Source: Azospirillum baldaniorum
GTDB lineage: Bacteria > Pseudomonadota > Alphaproteobacteria > Azospirillales > Azospirillaceae
Length of the DNA stretch: 64,000 nt
Direction of reading: 5' to 3'
Assembly (NCBI RefSeq): GCF_003119195.2
Contig: NZ_CP022253.1
Location: 1,807,001 to 1,871,000 of the forward strand
In this document: piece by piece, positions 15,615 to 28,967 of the stretch
Position numbering within the stretch: position 1 is the first letter of the stretch
Layout: every line of letters starts with the position of its first letter
Translations under genes and position numbers: made by a program
The notes under the pieces: model-generated
The model's input: only the letters and a program-made list of their open reading frames with translations
The model's database searches: none
Told to the model about the DNA's origin: nothing

Positions 15615-16439
15615 ATGCCGATCAAGACGATCCTGCTGCACATGTCGAACGACGACCGCCATTCCCAGCGGCTGGAGGCCGCGGTCGGTCTGGCCAGGCG
15701 CTTTTCCGCCTTCGTCGAGGTGCTGTTCGTCGCCACGCCGGTGTCCATGCCCGCCGCGGTGACCGGCCGTGCCGCGTCCTACGCCTACATCGCGGAGGCC
15801 ACGGCCATCGCCCACGAGAAGGCCGAACAGATCGAGCAGGAGGTTCGGCAGGCGCTGAAGGACTGCTCCTACTCCTGGACGATCGAGGAAGGCGACCATG
15901 TCGAGTTGCTGGCCGCCCGCGCCGTCTACGCCGACCTCGCCGTGGTGACGCAGAGCCATGACGACGAGCGCGGCGACCGGGTGGCGCTCCAGGTGCCGGA
16001 CCGGTTGCCGCTGACCAGCCCCTGCCCCACGCTGGTCCTGCCCTACGCCGCGCCGTCCGCCGCGGCGATCGGGCGCCATGTGGTGGTGGCCTGGAAGAAC
16101 ACGCGGGAGGCCGGGCGCGCCGTGCGCAACGCCCTGCCGTTCCTGAAGGAGGCGGAAAAGGTCACGGTGGTCACCATCGACCCGCCGGGCCATGCGCTGG
16201 ACAGCGGGCACGATCTGATGATCTGGCTGGAGCGCCACGGCGTGCGCAGTCAGCATCAGGCCAATATCTTCCAGGGCGGCGATGTGGGCGACGTCCTGAT
16301 CAGCGCTTGCCGCGAGTTGGGCGGCGATCTCCTGGTGATGGGGTCCTATGGCCATTCCCGCCTGCGGGAGATGGTGCTGGGCGGCGCCACCCGAACGGTT
16401 CTGGCGAAGCTGGAAGTGCCGGTGCTGATGTCGCACTGA
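15615..16439 (+). CDS. Universal stress protein, tandem-domain UspA family
   Basis: 274 residues from the ATG at 15615 (MPIKTILLHMS), made of two UspA-like domains. The first (about 1-140) has lost the ATP-binding glycines; the second keeps them in LLVMGSYGHSRLREMVLGGATRTVL, the G-x2-G-x9-G-(S/T) motif. This two-domain form is common in alphaproteobacteria and is thought to respond to stress or energy limitation. It is convergent with the NhaD-like antiporter gene and separated from it by an 11-bp hairpin. Specific role not known. Confidence 0.9.
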   Translation: MPIKTILLHMSNDDRHSQRLEAAVGLARRFSAFVEVLFVATPVSMPAAVTGRAASYAYIAEATAIAHEKAEQIEQEVRQALKDCSYSWTIEEGDHVELLAARAVYADLAVVTQSHDDERGDRVALQVPDRLPLTSPCPTLVLPYAAPSAAAIGRHVVVAWKNTREAGRAVRNALPFLKEAEKVTVVTIDPPGHALDSGHDLMIWLERHGVRSQHQANIFQGGDVGDVLISACRELGGDLLVMGSYGHSRLREMVLGGATRTVLAKLEVPVLMSH

Positions 16440-16447
16440 CAGGGAAA

Positions 16448-16474
16448 CGCCGGGCGGCGACGGGCCGCCCGGCG
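16448..16474. terminator. Hairpin between convergent genes
   Basis: An 11-bp perfect stem (16448-16458 with 16464-16474, arm CGCCGGGCGGC) with a 5-base loop lies between the stops of the usp gene and the antiporter gene. It lacks a U-tract on either strand, so a bidirectional, possibly Rho-assisted stop is the best guess. Confidence 0.45.
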
Positions 16475-16501
16475 GATTGGACCTGCGGATCGGGCCTGGA
16501 G

Positions 16502-17983
16502 CTAGAGGAAGAACACCCAGGTCACCAGGACGAACAGCGGCACCAGGATGCCGCAGGACCACAGCATGTAGCCGAAGAAGCTCGGCATCGCCACGCCGCG
16601 CTCTTCCGCGATGGCCTTGACCATGAAGTTGGGCGCGTTGCCGATGTAGGTGTTGGCGCCCATGAACACCGCACCCGCCGAAATGGCCGCCAGCGTCACC
16701 GCCAGATCGCCCATCAACACCTGCGCGTCGCCGCCCGCGGTGTTGAAGAAGATCAGGTAGGTCGGCGCGTTGTCGAGGAAGCTCGACAGGATGCCCGCCG
16801 CCCAGAAATAGGCCGCGGGGACCGGCTGGCCGTCCTGGTTCACCGCCGCGATGATGGCGCCCAGCGCGCCGTCCGTGCCCGCCCGCAGAATGGCGATGGC
16901 CGGGATGATGGTCAGGAAGATCGCGGCGAACAGCTTCGCCACCTCCAGGATCGGCCCCCAGGTGAAGGCGTTCAGGCGGCGGCTGTGAGCACTGGTCAGC
17001 TTCAGCGACAGGCCGGTGATGCCGATAAGCAGCAGGTTGCTGACGATCGTCTCCAGCGGCACCTGGATGTGGTAGATCTCCACCCCCACCCCCGGATGCC
17101 AGACGCCGCTGAGCAGCACCGCACCGACGATGGCGACAAGCAGGAGCAGGTTGACCGCCCCCTCGATCCGCACCGGCTCCCGCTCATGCACACCCTCGAT
17201 CAGTGGGTGCTTTCCTGGGTCCTTGGTGTGGAGATAGAGGTCCACCACGAAGTAGATCGCCAGCAGGCAGCCGGACACCAGAACCATCGGCCAGAACAGG
17301 TGGACCGTCGGCCAGAAGAAGCTGACCCCCTTCAGGAAGCCCAGGAACAGCGGCGGATCGCCCAGCGGCGTCAGGGAGCCGCCAACGTTCGACACCAGGA
17401 AGATGAAGAAGACGACGGTGTGAACCTTGTGCCGCCGATGCTCGTTGGCGCGGATGAGCGGGCGGATCAGCAGCATCGAGGCGCCGGTGGTCCCCATCAG
17501 GCTCGCCAGCAGCGTGCCCAGCCCCAGCCCCAGCGTGTTCGCCAGCGGCGTTCCCACCAGGGTACCGGCGATCCGCACGCCGCCCGCCACCGTGAACAAG
17601 GCGGTGAGCAGCACGATGAAGGGGATGTATTCGAGAAGCAGCGTGTGCAGCAGCTCGTAGGTGGCGAGACCGGCCCCGAAGGTCAGCGCGAAGGGCAGCA
17701 GGAAGGCGATGGCCCAGCCCGCGGCGACCTTGCCGAAATGATGGTGCCAGAAGGACGGCGCCAGCAGCGGCATCAGGGCGATGGACAGCAGAATCCCGAC
17801 GAAGGGAATCACCCAGAAGACGTTGAGGTCGCGCCCGTCGAGATGCGGGGCACCAACCGCCTCCGCCGCCAGGGCCAGCCCCGGCAGTCCGGCGGCGGTG
17901 AGGCCCGCCAGGGCAGACAGGGGAACGGTTAGGGAACGGGCGGGGCGATGTCGGGTCGGTCGGGCGTCGGTCATCACACGCAT
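16502..17983 (-). CDS. Sodium:proton antiporter, NhaD/ArsB-like ion transporter superfamily
   Basis: 493 residues with about 12-13 membrane helices. Conserved stretches of the NhaD-like branch of the ion transporter superfamily are present: LASLMGTTGASMLLIRPL, FFIFLVSNVGGSLTPLGDPPLF and SSFLDNAPTYLIFFN, the last two carrying the polar and Asp residues of the two hairpin loops. An N-terminal hydrophobic segment with GLPGLALAAEA could be a cleaved signal peptide, as often seen in this group. It likely exchanges Na+ (or Li+) for H+. ATG at 17983 is used, with MTDARP at 17974 as an alternative. The gene is convergent with usp. Confidence 0.85.
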   Translation of the reverse strand: MRVMTDARPTRHRPARSLTVPLSALAGLTAAGLPGLALAAEAVGAPHLDGRDLNVFWVIPFVGILLSIALMPLLAPSFWHHHFGKVAAGWAIAFLLPFALTFGAGLATYELLHTLLLEYIPFIVLLTALFTVAGGVRIAGTLVGTPLANTLGLGLGTLLASLMGTTGASMLLIRPLIRANEHRRHKVHTVVFFIFLVSNVGGSLTPLGDPPLFLGFLKGVSFFWPTVHLFWPMVLVSGCLLAIYFVVDLYLHTKDPGKHPLIEGVHEREPVRIEGAVNLLLLVAIVGAVLLSGVWHPGVGVEIYHIQVPLETIVSNLLLIGITGLSLKLTSAHSRRLNAFTWGPILEVAKLFAAIFLTIIPAIAILRAGTDGALGAIIAAVNQDGQPVPAAYFWAAGILSSFLDNAPTYLIFFNTAGGDAQVLMGDLAVTLAAISAGAVFMGANTYIGNAPNFMVKAIAEERGVAMPSFFGYMLWSCGILVPLFVLVTWVFFL

Positions 17984-18087
17984 TCATCTGTAATATCAGT
18001 TGCGGGAGTATGCGACCCCGAACGGCTTAAGCCAAGCCGGAACGGCCCTTCCAAATCCCCCTACCCGCCGTGCGACAATGACGCAGC

Positions 18088-18468
18088 TTACGGGCAAGGC
18101 TTGATTTCCAGGGGGCTCGGGACCGGTCCGTCGATCCAGCCGTGAAGCAGACGGCAGTCCCCGCCCGCGCACAGCTCGTGGTCGGGCGTGAAGGAGGACG
18201 CGGCCAGGACCAGCCGTTCCAGCGGCGGCACCGTCGGCACCCAGACCCACCAGCCGTCGGCCAAGCGGGACTCGGCGGGCGGCTCCATCCCGGCGCCGGT
18301 GCCCCTCACATGGGCCTCGGTCAGGACGAGACGTCCACCCTCGATGCGCCAGTCCTCCCGCCATTCGGTCTTTTCCACCGAATGGGTCCAGGACAGGGTG
18401 AAGGCGGGACCCGGCAGGGCGGCCAGAACCGCCCCACCGAGCGCCGACAGGCATAACGCCACGCTCAT
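18088..18468 (-). CDS. DUF1850 protein, TRAP-TAXI partner
   Basis: 126 residues with the DUF1850 pattern: FTLSWTHSVEKTEWREDW, LVLTEAHVRGTGAGMEPP, and DGWWVWVP. An N-terminal hydrophobic run suggests export or anchoring. DUF1850 genes regularly sit next to TRAP transporters of the TAXI type with fused permease, as here, where it starts 24 bases after the permease stop and is the last gene of the operon. Its contribution to transport is not known. The family call is firm. Confidence 0.88.
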   Translation of the reverse strand: MSVALCLSALGGAVLAALPGPAFTLSWTHSVEKTEWREDWRIEGGRLVLTEAHVRGTGAGMEPPAESRLADGWWVWVPTVPPLERLVLAASSFTPDHELCAGGDCRLLHGWIDGPVPSPLEIKPCP

Positions 18469-18492
18469 GCCGCCACCATCATGCCGCCTCCA

Positions 18493-20589
<2,097 letters not shown>

Positions 20590-20620
20590 CGCACGGGGGT
20601 TCCGGGACGACGCGGCACGC

Positions 20621-21559
20621 TTACATCAGGCCCTTTTCCTTGTAGAACTTTTCCGCCCCCGGATGCAGCGGCACCGGCGACTGGATGGTCGTGGCGTCCA
20701 GCTTGATCTGCTTGGCGGCGGCGTGGGCCGCACCCATCGCGTCGAGATTCTCGAACATCGCCTTGGTCATCGCGTAGACCGCGTCGTCCGACACGCCGGC
20801 GTGGGTGACCAGCAGGTTGCGCACCGCCGCGGTCGGCACCGGCTCGCTCTGGCCGCTGTAGCTGTTGGCCGGGATGGTCTCCGCGATGTAGGCGGGGTCG
20901 CCGACCTTCTGGATCACGTCGGCCGGGATCGACACGATGGTGATGTCCTGCGAGGTCGCCAGATCCTTGATTGCCGCCACGCCGAGGCCCGCGGAGATCA
21001 GCGTCGCGTCGAGCTGCCGGTTCTTGATCAGGTCCACCGATTCGGCGAAGGGCAGATACTCGGTCTTGGCGAAGTCCTTGTAGCCCAGCCCGGCGGCGGC
21101 GAAGATCGCGCGGGCGTTCAGCTCCGTCCCCGACTTCGGCGCACCCACCGACACGCGCTTGCCCTTCAGGTCGGCCAGCGTCTTCACGCCGGAATCCTTG
21201 CTCGCCACGATCTGGATGTAGTTGGGGTAGATGGCGGCGACGGTGCGCAGCTTGGTCAGTTTGGTCTTGAAGCCGGCCTCTTCGTCGCCCTTCCAGGCGC
21301 CGCTCAGCGAATCGCCGAGCGAGAAGGCGATCTCGCCGCGCTCCGACTGGAGGAGGTTCAGGTTCTCCACCGACGCCTTGGTCGCCTGGACCGTGACCTT
21401 CGCCCCCGGGATGGCCTTGCCGTAGATGCCCGACAGCGCGACGCCCAGCGGGTAATAGACGCCGCTGGTGCCGCCGGTCAGGACGGTGACGAACTGCTCG
21501 GCCTGGGCCGGCAGCGCGGTGAGCATGCAGACGCCGACCGCGGCCAGGAAACGCTTCAT
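20621..21559 (-). CDS. TAXI family TRAP transporter substrate-binding protein
   Basis: 312 residues. A signal peptide (MKRFLAAVGVCMLTALPAQA) is followed by the TAXI-domain opening FVTVLTGGTSGVYYPLGVAL and by ASVENLNLLQSERGEIAF, VAIYPNYIQIVASKDSG and KGKRVSVGAPKSGTELNA. Length and pattern match the TAXI (TRAP-associated extracytoplasmic immunogenic) family. It binds the substrate in the periplasm and hands it to the fused permease encoded next. First gene of the TRAP operon, divergent from the CO-dehydrogenase-like cluster; a link between the imported compound and the hydroxylase is possible but not shown. Confidence 0.93.
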   Translation of the reverse strand: MKRFLAAVGVCMLTALPAQAEQFVTVLTGGTSGVYYPLGVALSGIYGKAIPGAKVTVQATKASVENLNLLQSERGEIAFSLGDSLSGAWKGDEEAGFKTKLTKLRTVAAIYPNYIQIVASKDSGVKTLADLKGKRVSVGAPKSGTELNARAIFAAAGLGYKDFAKTEYLPFAESVDLIKNRQLDATLISAGLGVAAIKDLATSQDITIVSIPADVIQKVGDPAYIAETIPANSYSGQSEPVPTAAVRNLLVTHAGVSDDAVYAMTKAMFENLDAMGAAHAAAKQIKLDATTIQSPVPLHPGAEKFYKEKGLM

Positions 21560-21877
21560 ACTTCTGCCCTCCCAAAAGGCTGTCCGTTGCGGATCGTTCG
21601 TAAGACGCTTTGGTTTGCGTCGGATTGTTGGCTATCCTAACTTGTGGTCGGTGGGTCCGCCAGTCCGTAGGAACCGATAGACACGCGGCGGTTCGGCACA
21701 AGCACTCTCCCTTCGGAGGAGGCCGAACGGCGTCTTGACCGGATAGGACGACGACCCCCTATCCTTGTTCCGGTTGGTCCTGCACCACACTTTATCCCGC
21801 AGATTTGGAAGAGCCGTCGAAAGAAGCGTCGCGAAGGTCGGGGCAACAGAACGTCACCAACATTGGGAGGACAGCGG
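21560..21877. other. Divergent intergenic region, TRAP operon / molybdenum hydroxylase cluster
   Basis: 318 bases without a credible gene between the starts of the TAXI gene and coxS. It should hold promoters for both directions. I see no strong -35/-10 pair, no convincing operator palindrome and no terminator in it. Confidence 0.5.
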
Positions 21878-22375
<498 letters not shown>

Positions 22376-22412
22376 CGGGCGGAAGCAAGGCTCACATGGG
22401 AGGAACACCAAG

Positions 22413-24803
<2,391 letters not shown>

Positions 24804-24818
24804 GAGGGAGGAGACATC

Positions 24819-25613
24819 ATGTACGCCTTCACCTATCACCGCCCCAAGAGCGTCGCCGACGCCGTCGCCCTGCTCGGCCAGTTCGAGGACCCGAAGCTGC
24901 TGGGCGGCGGGCAGACGCTCCTGCCGACGCTCAAGCAGCGTCTGGCCCGGCCGAGCGACCTGATCGACCTCGGCCAGATTCCGGAGCTTCAGGGCATCCG
25001 GGAGGAGGCCGGCGGCCTGACCGTCGGCGCCTTCACCCGCCACGCCCAGGTCGCTCATTCCGACACGGTGCAGCGGGTCATCCCAGCGCTGGCCAGCCTC
25101 GCCGAGGGCATCGGCGACCGGCAGGTGCGCAACATGGGCACGCTCGGCGGGTCGATCTGCAACGCCGATCCCTCCGCCGACTACCCCGCTGCGGCCGTCG
25201 CGCTGAAGGCCACGGTGCGGACCGACCGGCGGGAGATCGCCGGCGACGACTTCTTCACCGGCATGTTCGAGACGGCGCTGGAGCCCGGCGAGATCGTCAC
25301 CGCCGTGCATTTCCAGAAACCGGACAAGGCCGCCTACGCCAAGTTCCGCAACCCGGCCAGCCGCTACGCCATCGTCGGCGTGTTCGTGGCCGTGTTCGGC
25401 AGCGAGGTCCGCGTGGCGGTGACCGGCGCGGGTCCGTCGGTCTTCCGGGCCGACGACATGGAGGCGGCGCTGGCCCAGGACTTCCGCGCCGACGCCCTCA
25501 ACGGCGCGTCGGTGTCGGCGGACGGGCTGAACGCCGACATCCACGCCAGCGCCGACTACCGCGCCCATCTGGTGCGGGTGATGGCAAGGCGCGCGGTCGA
25601 GGCGTGTGGATAA
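24819..25613 (+). CDS. coxM: Molybdenum hydroxylase FAD-binding medium subunit (CoxM-like)
   Basis: 264 residues of the PCMH-type FAD fold. It starts [22 protein letters not shown] contacts are [19 protein letters not shown] and the second loop [20 protein letters not shown]. The chain is a little shorter than Oligotropha CoxM, as is usual. It collects electrons from CoxS and passes them to quinone or another acceptor. A strong GGGAGGAG site precedes the ATG. The gene is followed by a palindromic repeat and the accessory genes coxD, coxE and the XdhC pair. Confidence 0.93.
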   Translation: MYAFTYHRPKSVADAVALLGQFEDPKLLGGGQTLLPTLKQRLARPSDLIDLGQIPELQGIREEAGGLTVGAFTRHAQVAHSDTVQRVIPALASLAEGIGDRQVRNMGTLGGSICNADPSADYPAAAVALKATVRTDRREIAGDDFFTGMFETALEPGEIVTAVHFQKPDKAAYAKFRNPASRYAIVGVFVAVFGSEVRVAVTGAGPSVFRADDMEAALAQDFRADALNGASVSADGLNADIHASADYRAHLVRVMARRAVEACG

Positions 25614-25634
25614 AAGCCCCATCACCTTGAAAGT

Positions 25635-25754
25635 CCCCTCTCCCCTCCGGGGAGAGGGTTAGGGTGAGGGGGTTGCGCTTGTGCCGGACATACCGCCATG
25701 CGCAACCCCCTCACCGGCCCTCCGGGCCACCCTCTCCCCAGAGGGGAGAGGGTT
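25635..25754. repeat. Long imperfect palindromic intergenic repeat
   Basis: Two arms of about 45-55 bases (25635-25678 and 25700-25754) are imperfect reverse complements, joined through GGTTGCGC / GCGCAACC near the centre. Each arm also folds on itself (CCCTCTCCCC with GGGGAGAGGG). Such CCCTCTCCCC palindromes are scattered between genes in many GC-rich proteobacteria. Here it lies between coxM and coxD and could fold in the mRNA, separating structural from accessory genes. Confidence 0.75.
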
Positions 25755-25783
25755 ACCGCACCCTGCAAGGCGCCCTGCCCACC

Positions 25784-26707
25784 ATGCCCAACACCCTCCC
25801 CGCTTCCGTCGATGACACGCTGGACCTGCTGCGGCGGGGGAACTACGTCGCCGACCGCTCGTTGGCGACGGCGCTGTACCTTGCGCTGAAGCTGCGGCGT
25901 CCGCTGTTTCTGGAGGGCGAGGCCGGGGTCGGCAAGACCGAGATTGCCAAGGTGCTGTCCGCCACGCTGGGCCGGCGCCTGCTGCGGCTGCAATGCTACG
26001 AGGGGCTGGACGTCGCCGCGGCGGTCTATGAGTGGAACTACGCCCGGCAGATGATGGAGATCCGGCTGGCCGAGGCGTCGGGCGACCGCGACCGGGACGC
26101 GCTCGCCGCCGACCTCTTTTCCGAACGCTTCCTCATCAAGCGGCCGCTGCTCCAGGCGCTGGAGCCCGATCCGGCCGGGGCGCCAGTCCTGCTGATCGAC
26201 GAGCTGGACCGCACCGACGAGCCGTTCGAAGCCTATCTGCTCGAAATCCTCTCCGACTTCCAGGTCTCGATCCCCGAGTTCGGCACCGTCACCGCGCCGG
26301 AGCCGCCCATCGTCATCCTGACCTCCAACCGCACCCGCGAGATTCACGACGCGCTGAAGCGGCGCTGCTTCTACCACTGGGTCGATTACCCCAACGCCGA
26401 GCGCGAGCGCGCCATCCTGGCGGTGAAGGCACCGAACGCCGACGCCCGGCTGGCCGCCCAGGTCGTCGGCGTCGTGCAAAGCCTGCGCGGGATGGACCTC
26501 TACAAGGCGCCGGGCGTGGCCGAGACGCTGGACTGGGCGCAGGCCCTGGTCGAACTGAACCAGCTGGAGCTGGAGCCCTCCGTCATCAACGACACGCTGG
26601 GCACGCTGCTGAAGTACCAGGACGACATCGCCCGCATCCAGGGCAGCGAGGCCGCGCGCATCCTGGCCCAGGTCAAGACGGAACTCGCCGCCTCCGCGGC
26701 CCGGTAA
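25784..26707 (+). CDS. coxD: MoxR-type AAA+ ATPase, CoxD-like
   Basis: About 307 residues of the MoxR AAA+ family. Walker A is EGEAGVGKTEIAK, Walker B is VLLIDELDRTDEPFEAYLLE, sensor 1 is VILTSNRTREI, and the arginine-containing LKRRCFYHWVDYP follows. CoxD of Oligotropha helps assemble the [CuSMoO2] active site; in form II clusters a related maturation role is likely although the copper-bound Cys is missing. The ATG at 25784 is chosen because the longer frame starts inside the palindromic repeat. It is followed by the vWA protein CoxE, its usual partner. Confidence 0.9.
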   Translation: MPNTLPASVDDTLDLLRRGNYVADRSLATALYLALKLRRPLFLEGEAGVGKTEIAKVLSATLGRRLLRLQCYEGLDVAAAVYEWNYARQMMEIRLAEASGDRDRDALAADLFSERFLIKRPLLQALEPDPAGAPVLLIDELDRTDEPFEAYLLEILSDFQVSIPEFGTVTAPEPPIVILTSNRTREIHDALKRRCFYHWVDYPNAERERAILAVKAPNADARLAAQVVGVVQSLRGMDLYKAPGVAETLDWAQALVELNQLELEPSVINDTLGTLLKYQDDIARIQGSEAARILAQVKTELAASAAR

Positions 26708-26728
26708 AATTGAAAGCGGTGAGCGACC

Positions 26729-27928
26729 ATGCAGGGCGGCCTCGCCATCAACCTGATGCATTTCGCCCGCGCGCTGCGGGCGGCGGGGCTGCCGGTCGGG
26801 CCGGGCAAGCTGCTTCAGGCCGTCGAGGCGGTCGAGGCGGTGGGGATCGGCAACCGGGCGGACTTCTACTGGGCGCTGCACGCCGTCTTCGTGAACCGGC
26901 GCGACCAGCGCGAGGTCTTCGACCAGGCCTTCCACGTCTTCTGGCGCAACCCGGACATCCTGAAGCGGATGATGGGGCTGATGCTGCCGACCATCCGCAC
27001 GGAGGCGTCGGACCGCCAGGACCCGCTGTCCCGCCGCGTCGCCGACGCGCTGCGCGGCACCGCGCCGGAGGCCGAGGGGCCGGAGAAATCAGAGATCGAG
27101 GTTGACGCCGCCTTCACCGTTTCGGCCCAGGAACGGTTGCAGGAGAAGGATTTCGAGAAAATGTCCGCGGCGGAGATGGCCGAGGCCAAACGGATGCTCG
27201 CCCGCATCGCCCTGCCGGTCGCCGAGGTGACGACCCGCCGCCATCGCCCCGACCCGCTGGGGCCACGCGTGGACCCGCGGGCGACGCTGCGGCGGATGCT
27301 GCGCTCCGGCGGCGATCTCGCCGATCTGGCGCGGCGCAGCCGCCGCACGCGGCCGCCGCCGCTGGTCGTGCTGTGCGACATCTCCGGCTCCATGACGCGC
27401 TATTCGCGGATGCTGCTGCATTTCATGCACGCGGTCAGCAACGACCGCGACCGGGTGCACAGCTTCGTCTTCGGCACCCGCCTGACCAACATCACCCGCC
27501 ATCTGCGGCACAAGGATGTGGACGTGGCGCTGGACGCCGTGTCGGCAGCGGTGGCGGACTGGTCGGGAGGAACGCGCATCGGGACGGCGCTGCACGCCTT
27601 CAACCGGACCTGGGCGCGCCGGGTCCTCGGCCAGGGGGCGGTGGTTCTGCTCATCACCGACGGGCTGGACCGGGATGCCGGCGAGGGGCTTGCGGTGGAG
27701 GCCGAACGGCTGCACAAAAGCTGCCGCCGTCTGGTCTGGCTGAACCCGCTCTTGCGGTGGGAGGGGTTCGCACCAAAATCCAGCGGTATCCGGGCCCTGT
27801 TGCCGCATGTGGACGACTTCCGCCCGGTCCACAACCTGAACAGTCTGGCCGGGCTCGCCGACGCGCTGAACCGCGACGGGCCGCGACGGGCCGAAAGCCT
27901 GCGCAAGTGGCTGAAGGAGGCCGCATGA
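26729..27928 (+). CDS. coxE: vWA domain protein, CoxE-like
   Basis: 399 residues. The C-terminal half is a von Willebrand A domain with the metal site VVLCDISGSMTRYSRM and a second strand VVLLITDGLDRDAGEGL; this pairs with MoxR/CoxD ATPases to form a chaperone-like unit that inserts metal into apo-enzyme. The N-terminal half (FARALRAAGLPVGPGK onward) is the usual CoxE extension. Starts at ATG 26729 after a GAGCGACC stretch and ends by overlapping the next gene by four bases (ATGA). Firmly a CoxE family member. Confidence 0.9.
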   Translation: MQGGLAINLMHFARALRAAGLPVGPGKLLQAVEAVEAVGIGNRADFYWALHAVFVNRRDQREVFDQAFHVFWRNPDILKRMMGLMLPTIRTEASDRQDPLSRRVADALRGTAPEAEGPEKSEIEVDAAFTVSAQERLQEKDFEKMSAAEMAEAKRMLARIALPVAEVTTRRHRPDPLGPRVDPRATLRRMLRSGGDLADLARRSRRTRPPPLVVLCDISGSMTRYSRMLLHFMHAVSNDRDRVHSFVFGTRLTNITRHLRHKDVDVALDAVSAAVADWSGGTRIGTALHAFNRTWARRVLGQGAVVLLITDGLDRDAGEGLAVEAERLHKSCRRLVWLNPLLRWEGFAPKSSGIRALLPHVDDFRPVHNLNSLAGLADALNRDGPRRAESLRKWLKEAA

Positions 27929-28239
27929 AGGACGATATTCTGGAGCAGGCCGCGGTCTGGCGCGCGGAAGGCCGCAAGGTGGCCCTGGCGACGGTGGTCG
28001 CCACCTGGGGATCCTCCCCCCGCCCGGTGGGCAGCCAGATGGCGGTGGACGACGCCGGTTCGATGATCGGCTCGGTCTCCGGCGGCTGCATCGAGGGGGC
28101 CGTCGTGCATGAGGCGCGCAAGACCATGGAGGATGGCGAGCCCCGGATGATCTCGTTCGGGGTCAGCAACGAAATGGCCTGGGAGGTCGGGCTGGCCTGC
28201 GGCGGCCGGGTGCAGGTCTATGTCGAGGCCGTGGAATGA
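27925..28239 (+). CDS. XdhC/CoxI family protein, N-terminal domain only
   Basis: 104 residues that match the XdhC_CoxI domain: ALATVVATWGSSPRPVGSQM, GSVSGGCIEGAVV and VGLACGGRVQVYVE. In standard XdhC proteins this domain is fused to a Rossmann domain; here the second half is a separate gene starting four bases before this one ends. XdhC proteins hold the molybdenum cofactor, promote its sulfuration and load it into the hydroxylase. The ATG at 27925 overlaps the coxE stop. The split is natural rather than a frameshift: each part has its own start and both overlaps are the ATGA type. Confidence 0.88.
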   Translation: MKDDILEQAAVWRAEGRKVALATVVATWGSSPRPVGSQMAVDDAGSMIGSVSGGCIEGAVVHEARKTMEDGEPRMISFGVSNEMAWEVGLACGGRVQVYVEAVE

Positions 28240-28952
28240 AGCGCGACATCACCGAACGCCTGCTGGCCGCCCGCAAGGCCGGGCGTCCCGTGGCCCTGGT
28301 CACCGACCTCGGCACCGGTCTGCAGACTCTCGTCTATGAGGACGCCATCCACGGCGGCTTCGGGCTGGAGGACGACCTTCTGGAGGAGGTGCGGGAGCGG
28401 CTGCGCCAGGATCGTTCCGGCCTCGTCAGCGATCTGGAGGACGAGGAGGACGGCGTCCAGCTGTTCGTCCAGACCCACAACCCGCCGCTGCGCCTGCTGG
28501 TGGTCGGCGCCGTGCACATCGCCCAGGCGTTGGCCCCCCTCGCCGCGCTGACCGGCTACGCCGTCACGGTGATCGACCCGCGTGGCTCCTTCGCCACGGA
28601 ATCGCGCTTCCCCGGCGTTGCCCTGCACGATTCCTGGCCGGACGAGGCGCTGTCCGCGCTGACGATCGACAACCGCACCGCCGTGGTGACCCTGACCCAC
28701 GACCCCAAGCTGGACGACCCGGCGCTGCTGGTGGCGCTGCGCTCCCCGGCCTTCTACGTCGGGTCGCTCGGCAGCAAGCGCACCCACGCCAAGCGGCTGG
28801 AGCGGCTGAAGGAGCAGGGCGTGACCGACGCGGAACTGGCGCGCATCCACGCCCCGGTCGGGCTGGACATCGGCGCCGTGACCCCGGCGGAGATCGCCCT
28901 GTCGGTCATGGCCCAGATCACCGCCGTGCGGCGCAAGGCCGGCGCGGCCTGA
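28236..28952 (+). CDS. XdhC family protein, Rossmann domain
   Basis: 238 residues. The C-terminal two thirds are the XdhC Rossmann domain, with RLLVVGAVHIAQALAPLA as the dinucleotide-binding turn, YAVTVIDPRGSFA, VVTLTHDPKLDDPALL and FYVGSLGSKRTHAKRL, then APVGLDIGAVTPAEIALS, all typical. The first 80 residues are a less familiar segment. Together with the preceding 104-residue protein it rebuilds a full XdhC, so the two probably act as a complex in loading the molybdenum cofactor. Starts with a 4-base overlap. Confidence 0.9.
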   Translation: MKRDITERLLAARKAGRPVALVTDLGTGLQTLVYEDAIHGGFGLEDDLLEEVRERLRQDRSGLVSDLEDEEDGVQLFVQTHNPPLRLLVVGAVHIAQALAPLAALTGYAVTVIDPRGSFATESRFPGVALHDSWPDEALSALTIDNRTAVVTLTHDPKLDDPALLVALRSPAFYVGSLGSKRTHAKRLERLKEQGVTDAELARIHAPVGLDIGAVTPAEIALSVMAQITAVRRKAGAA

Positions 28953-28967
28953 CAGGAGTTCATCACC

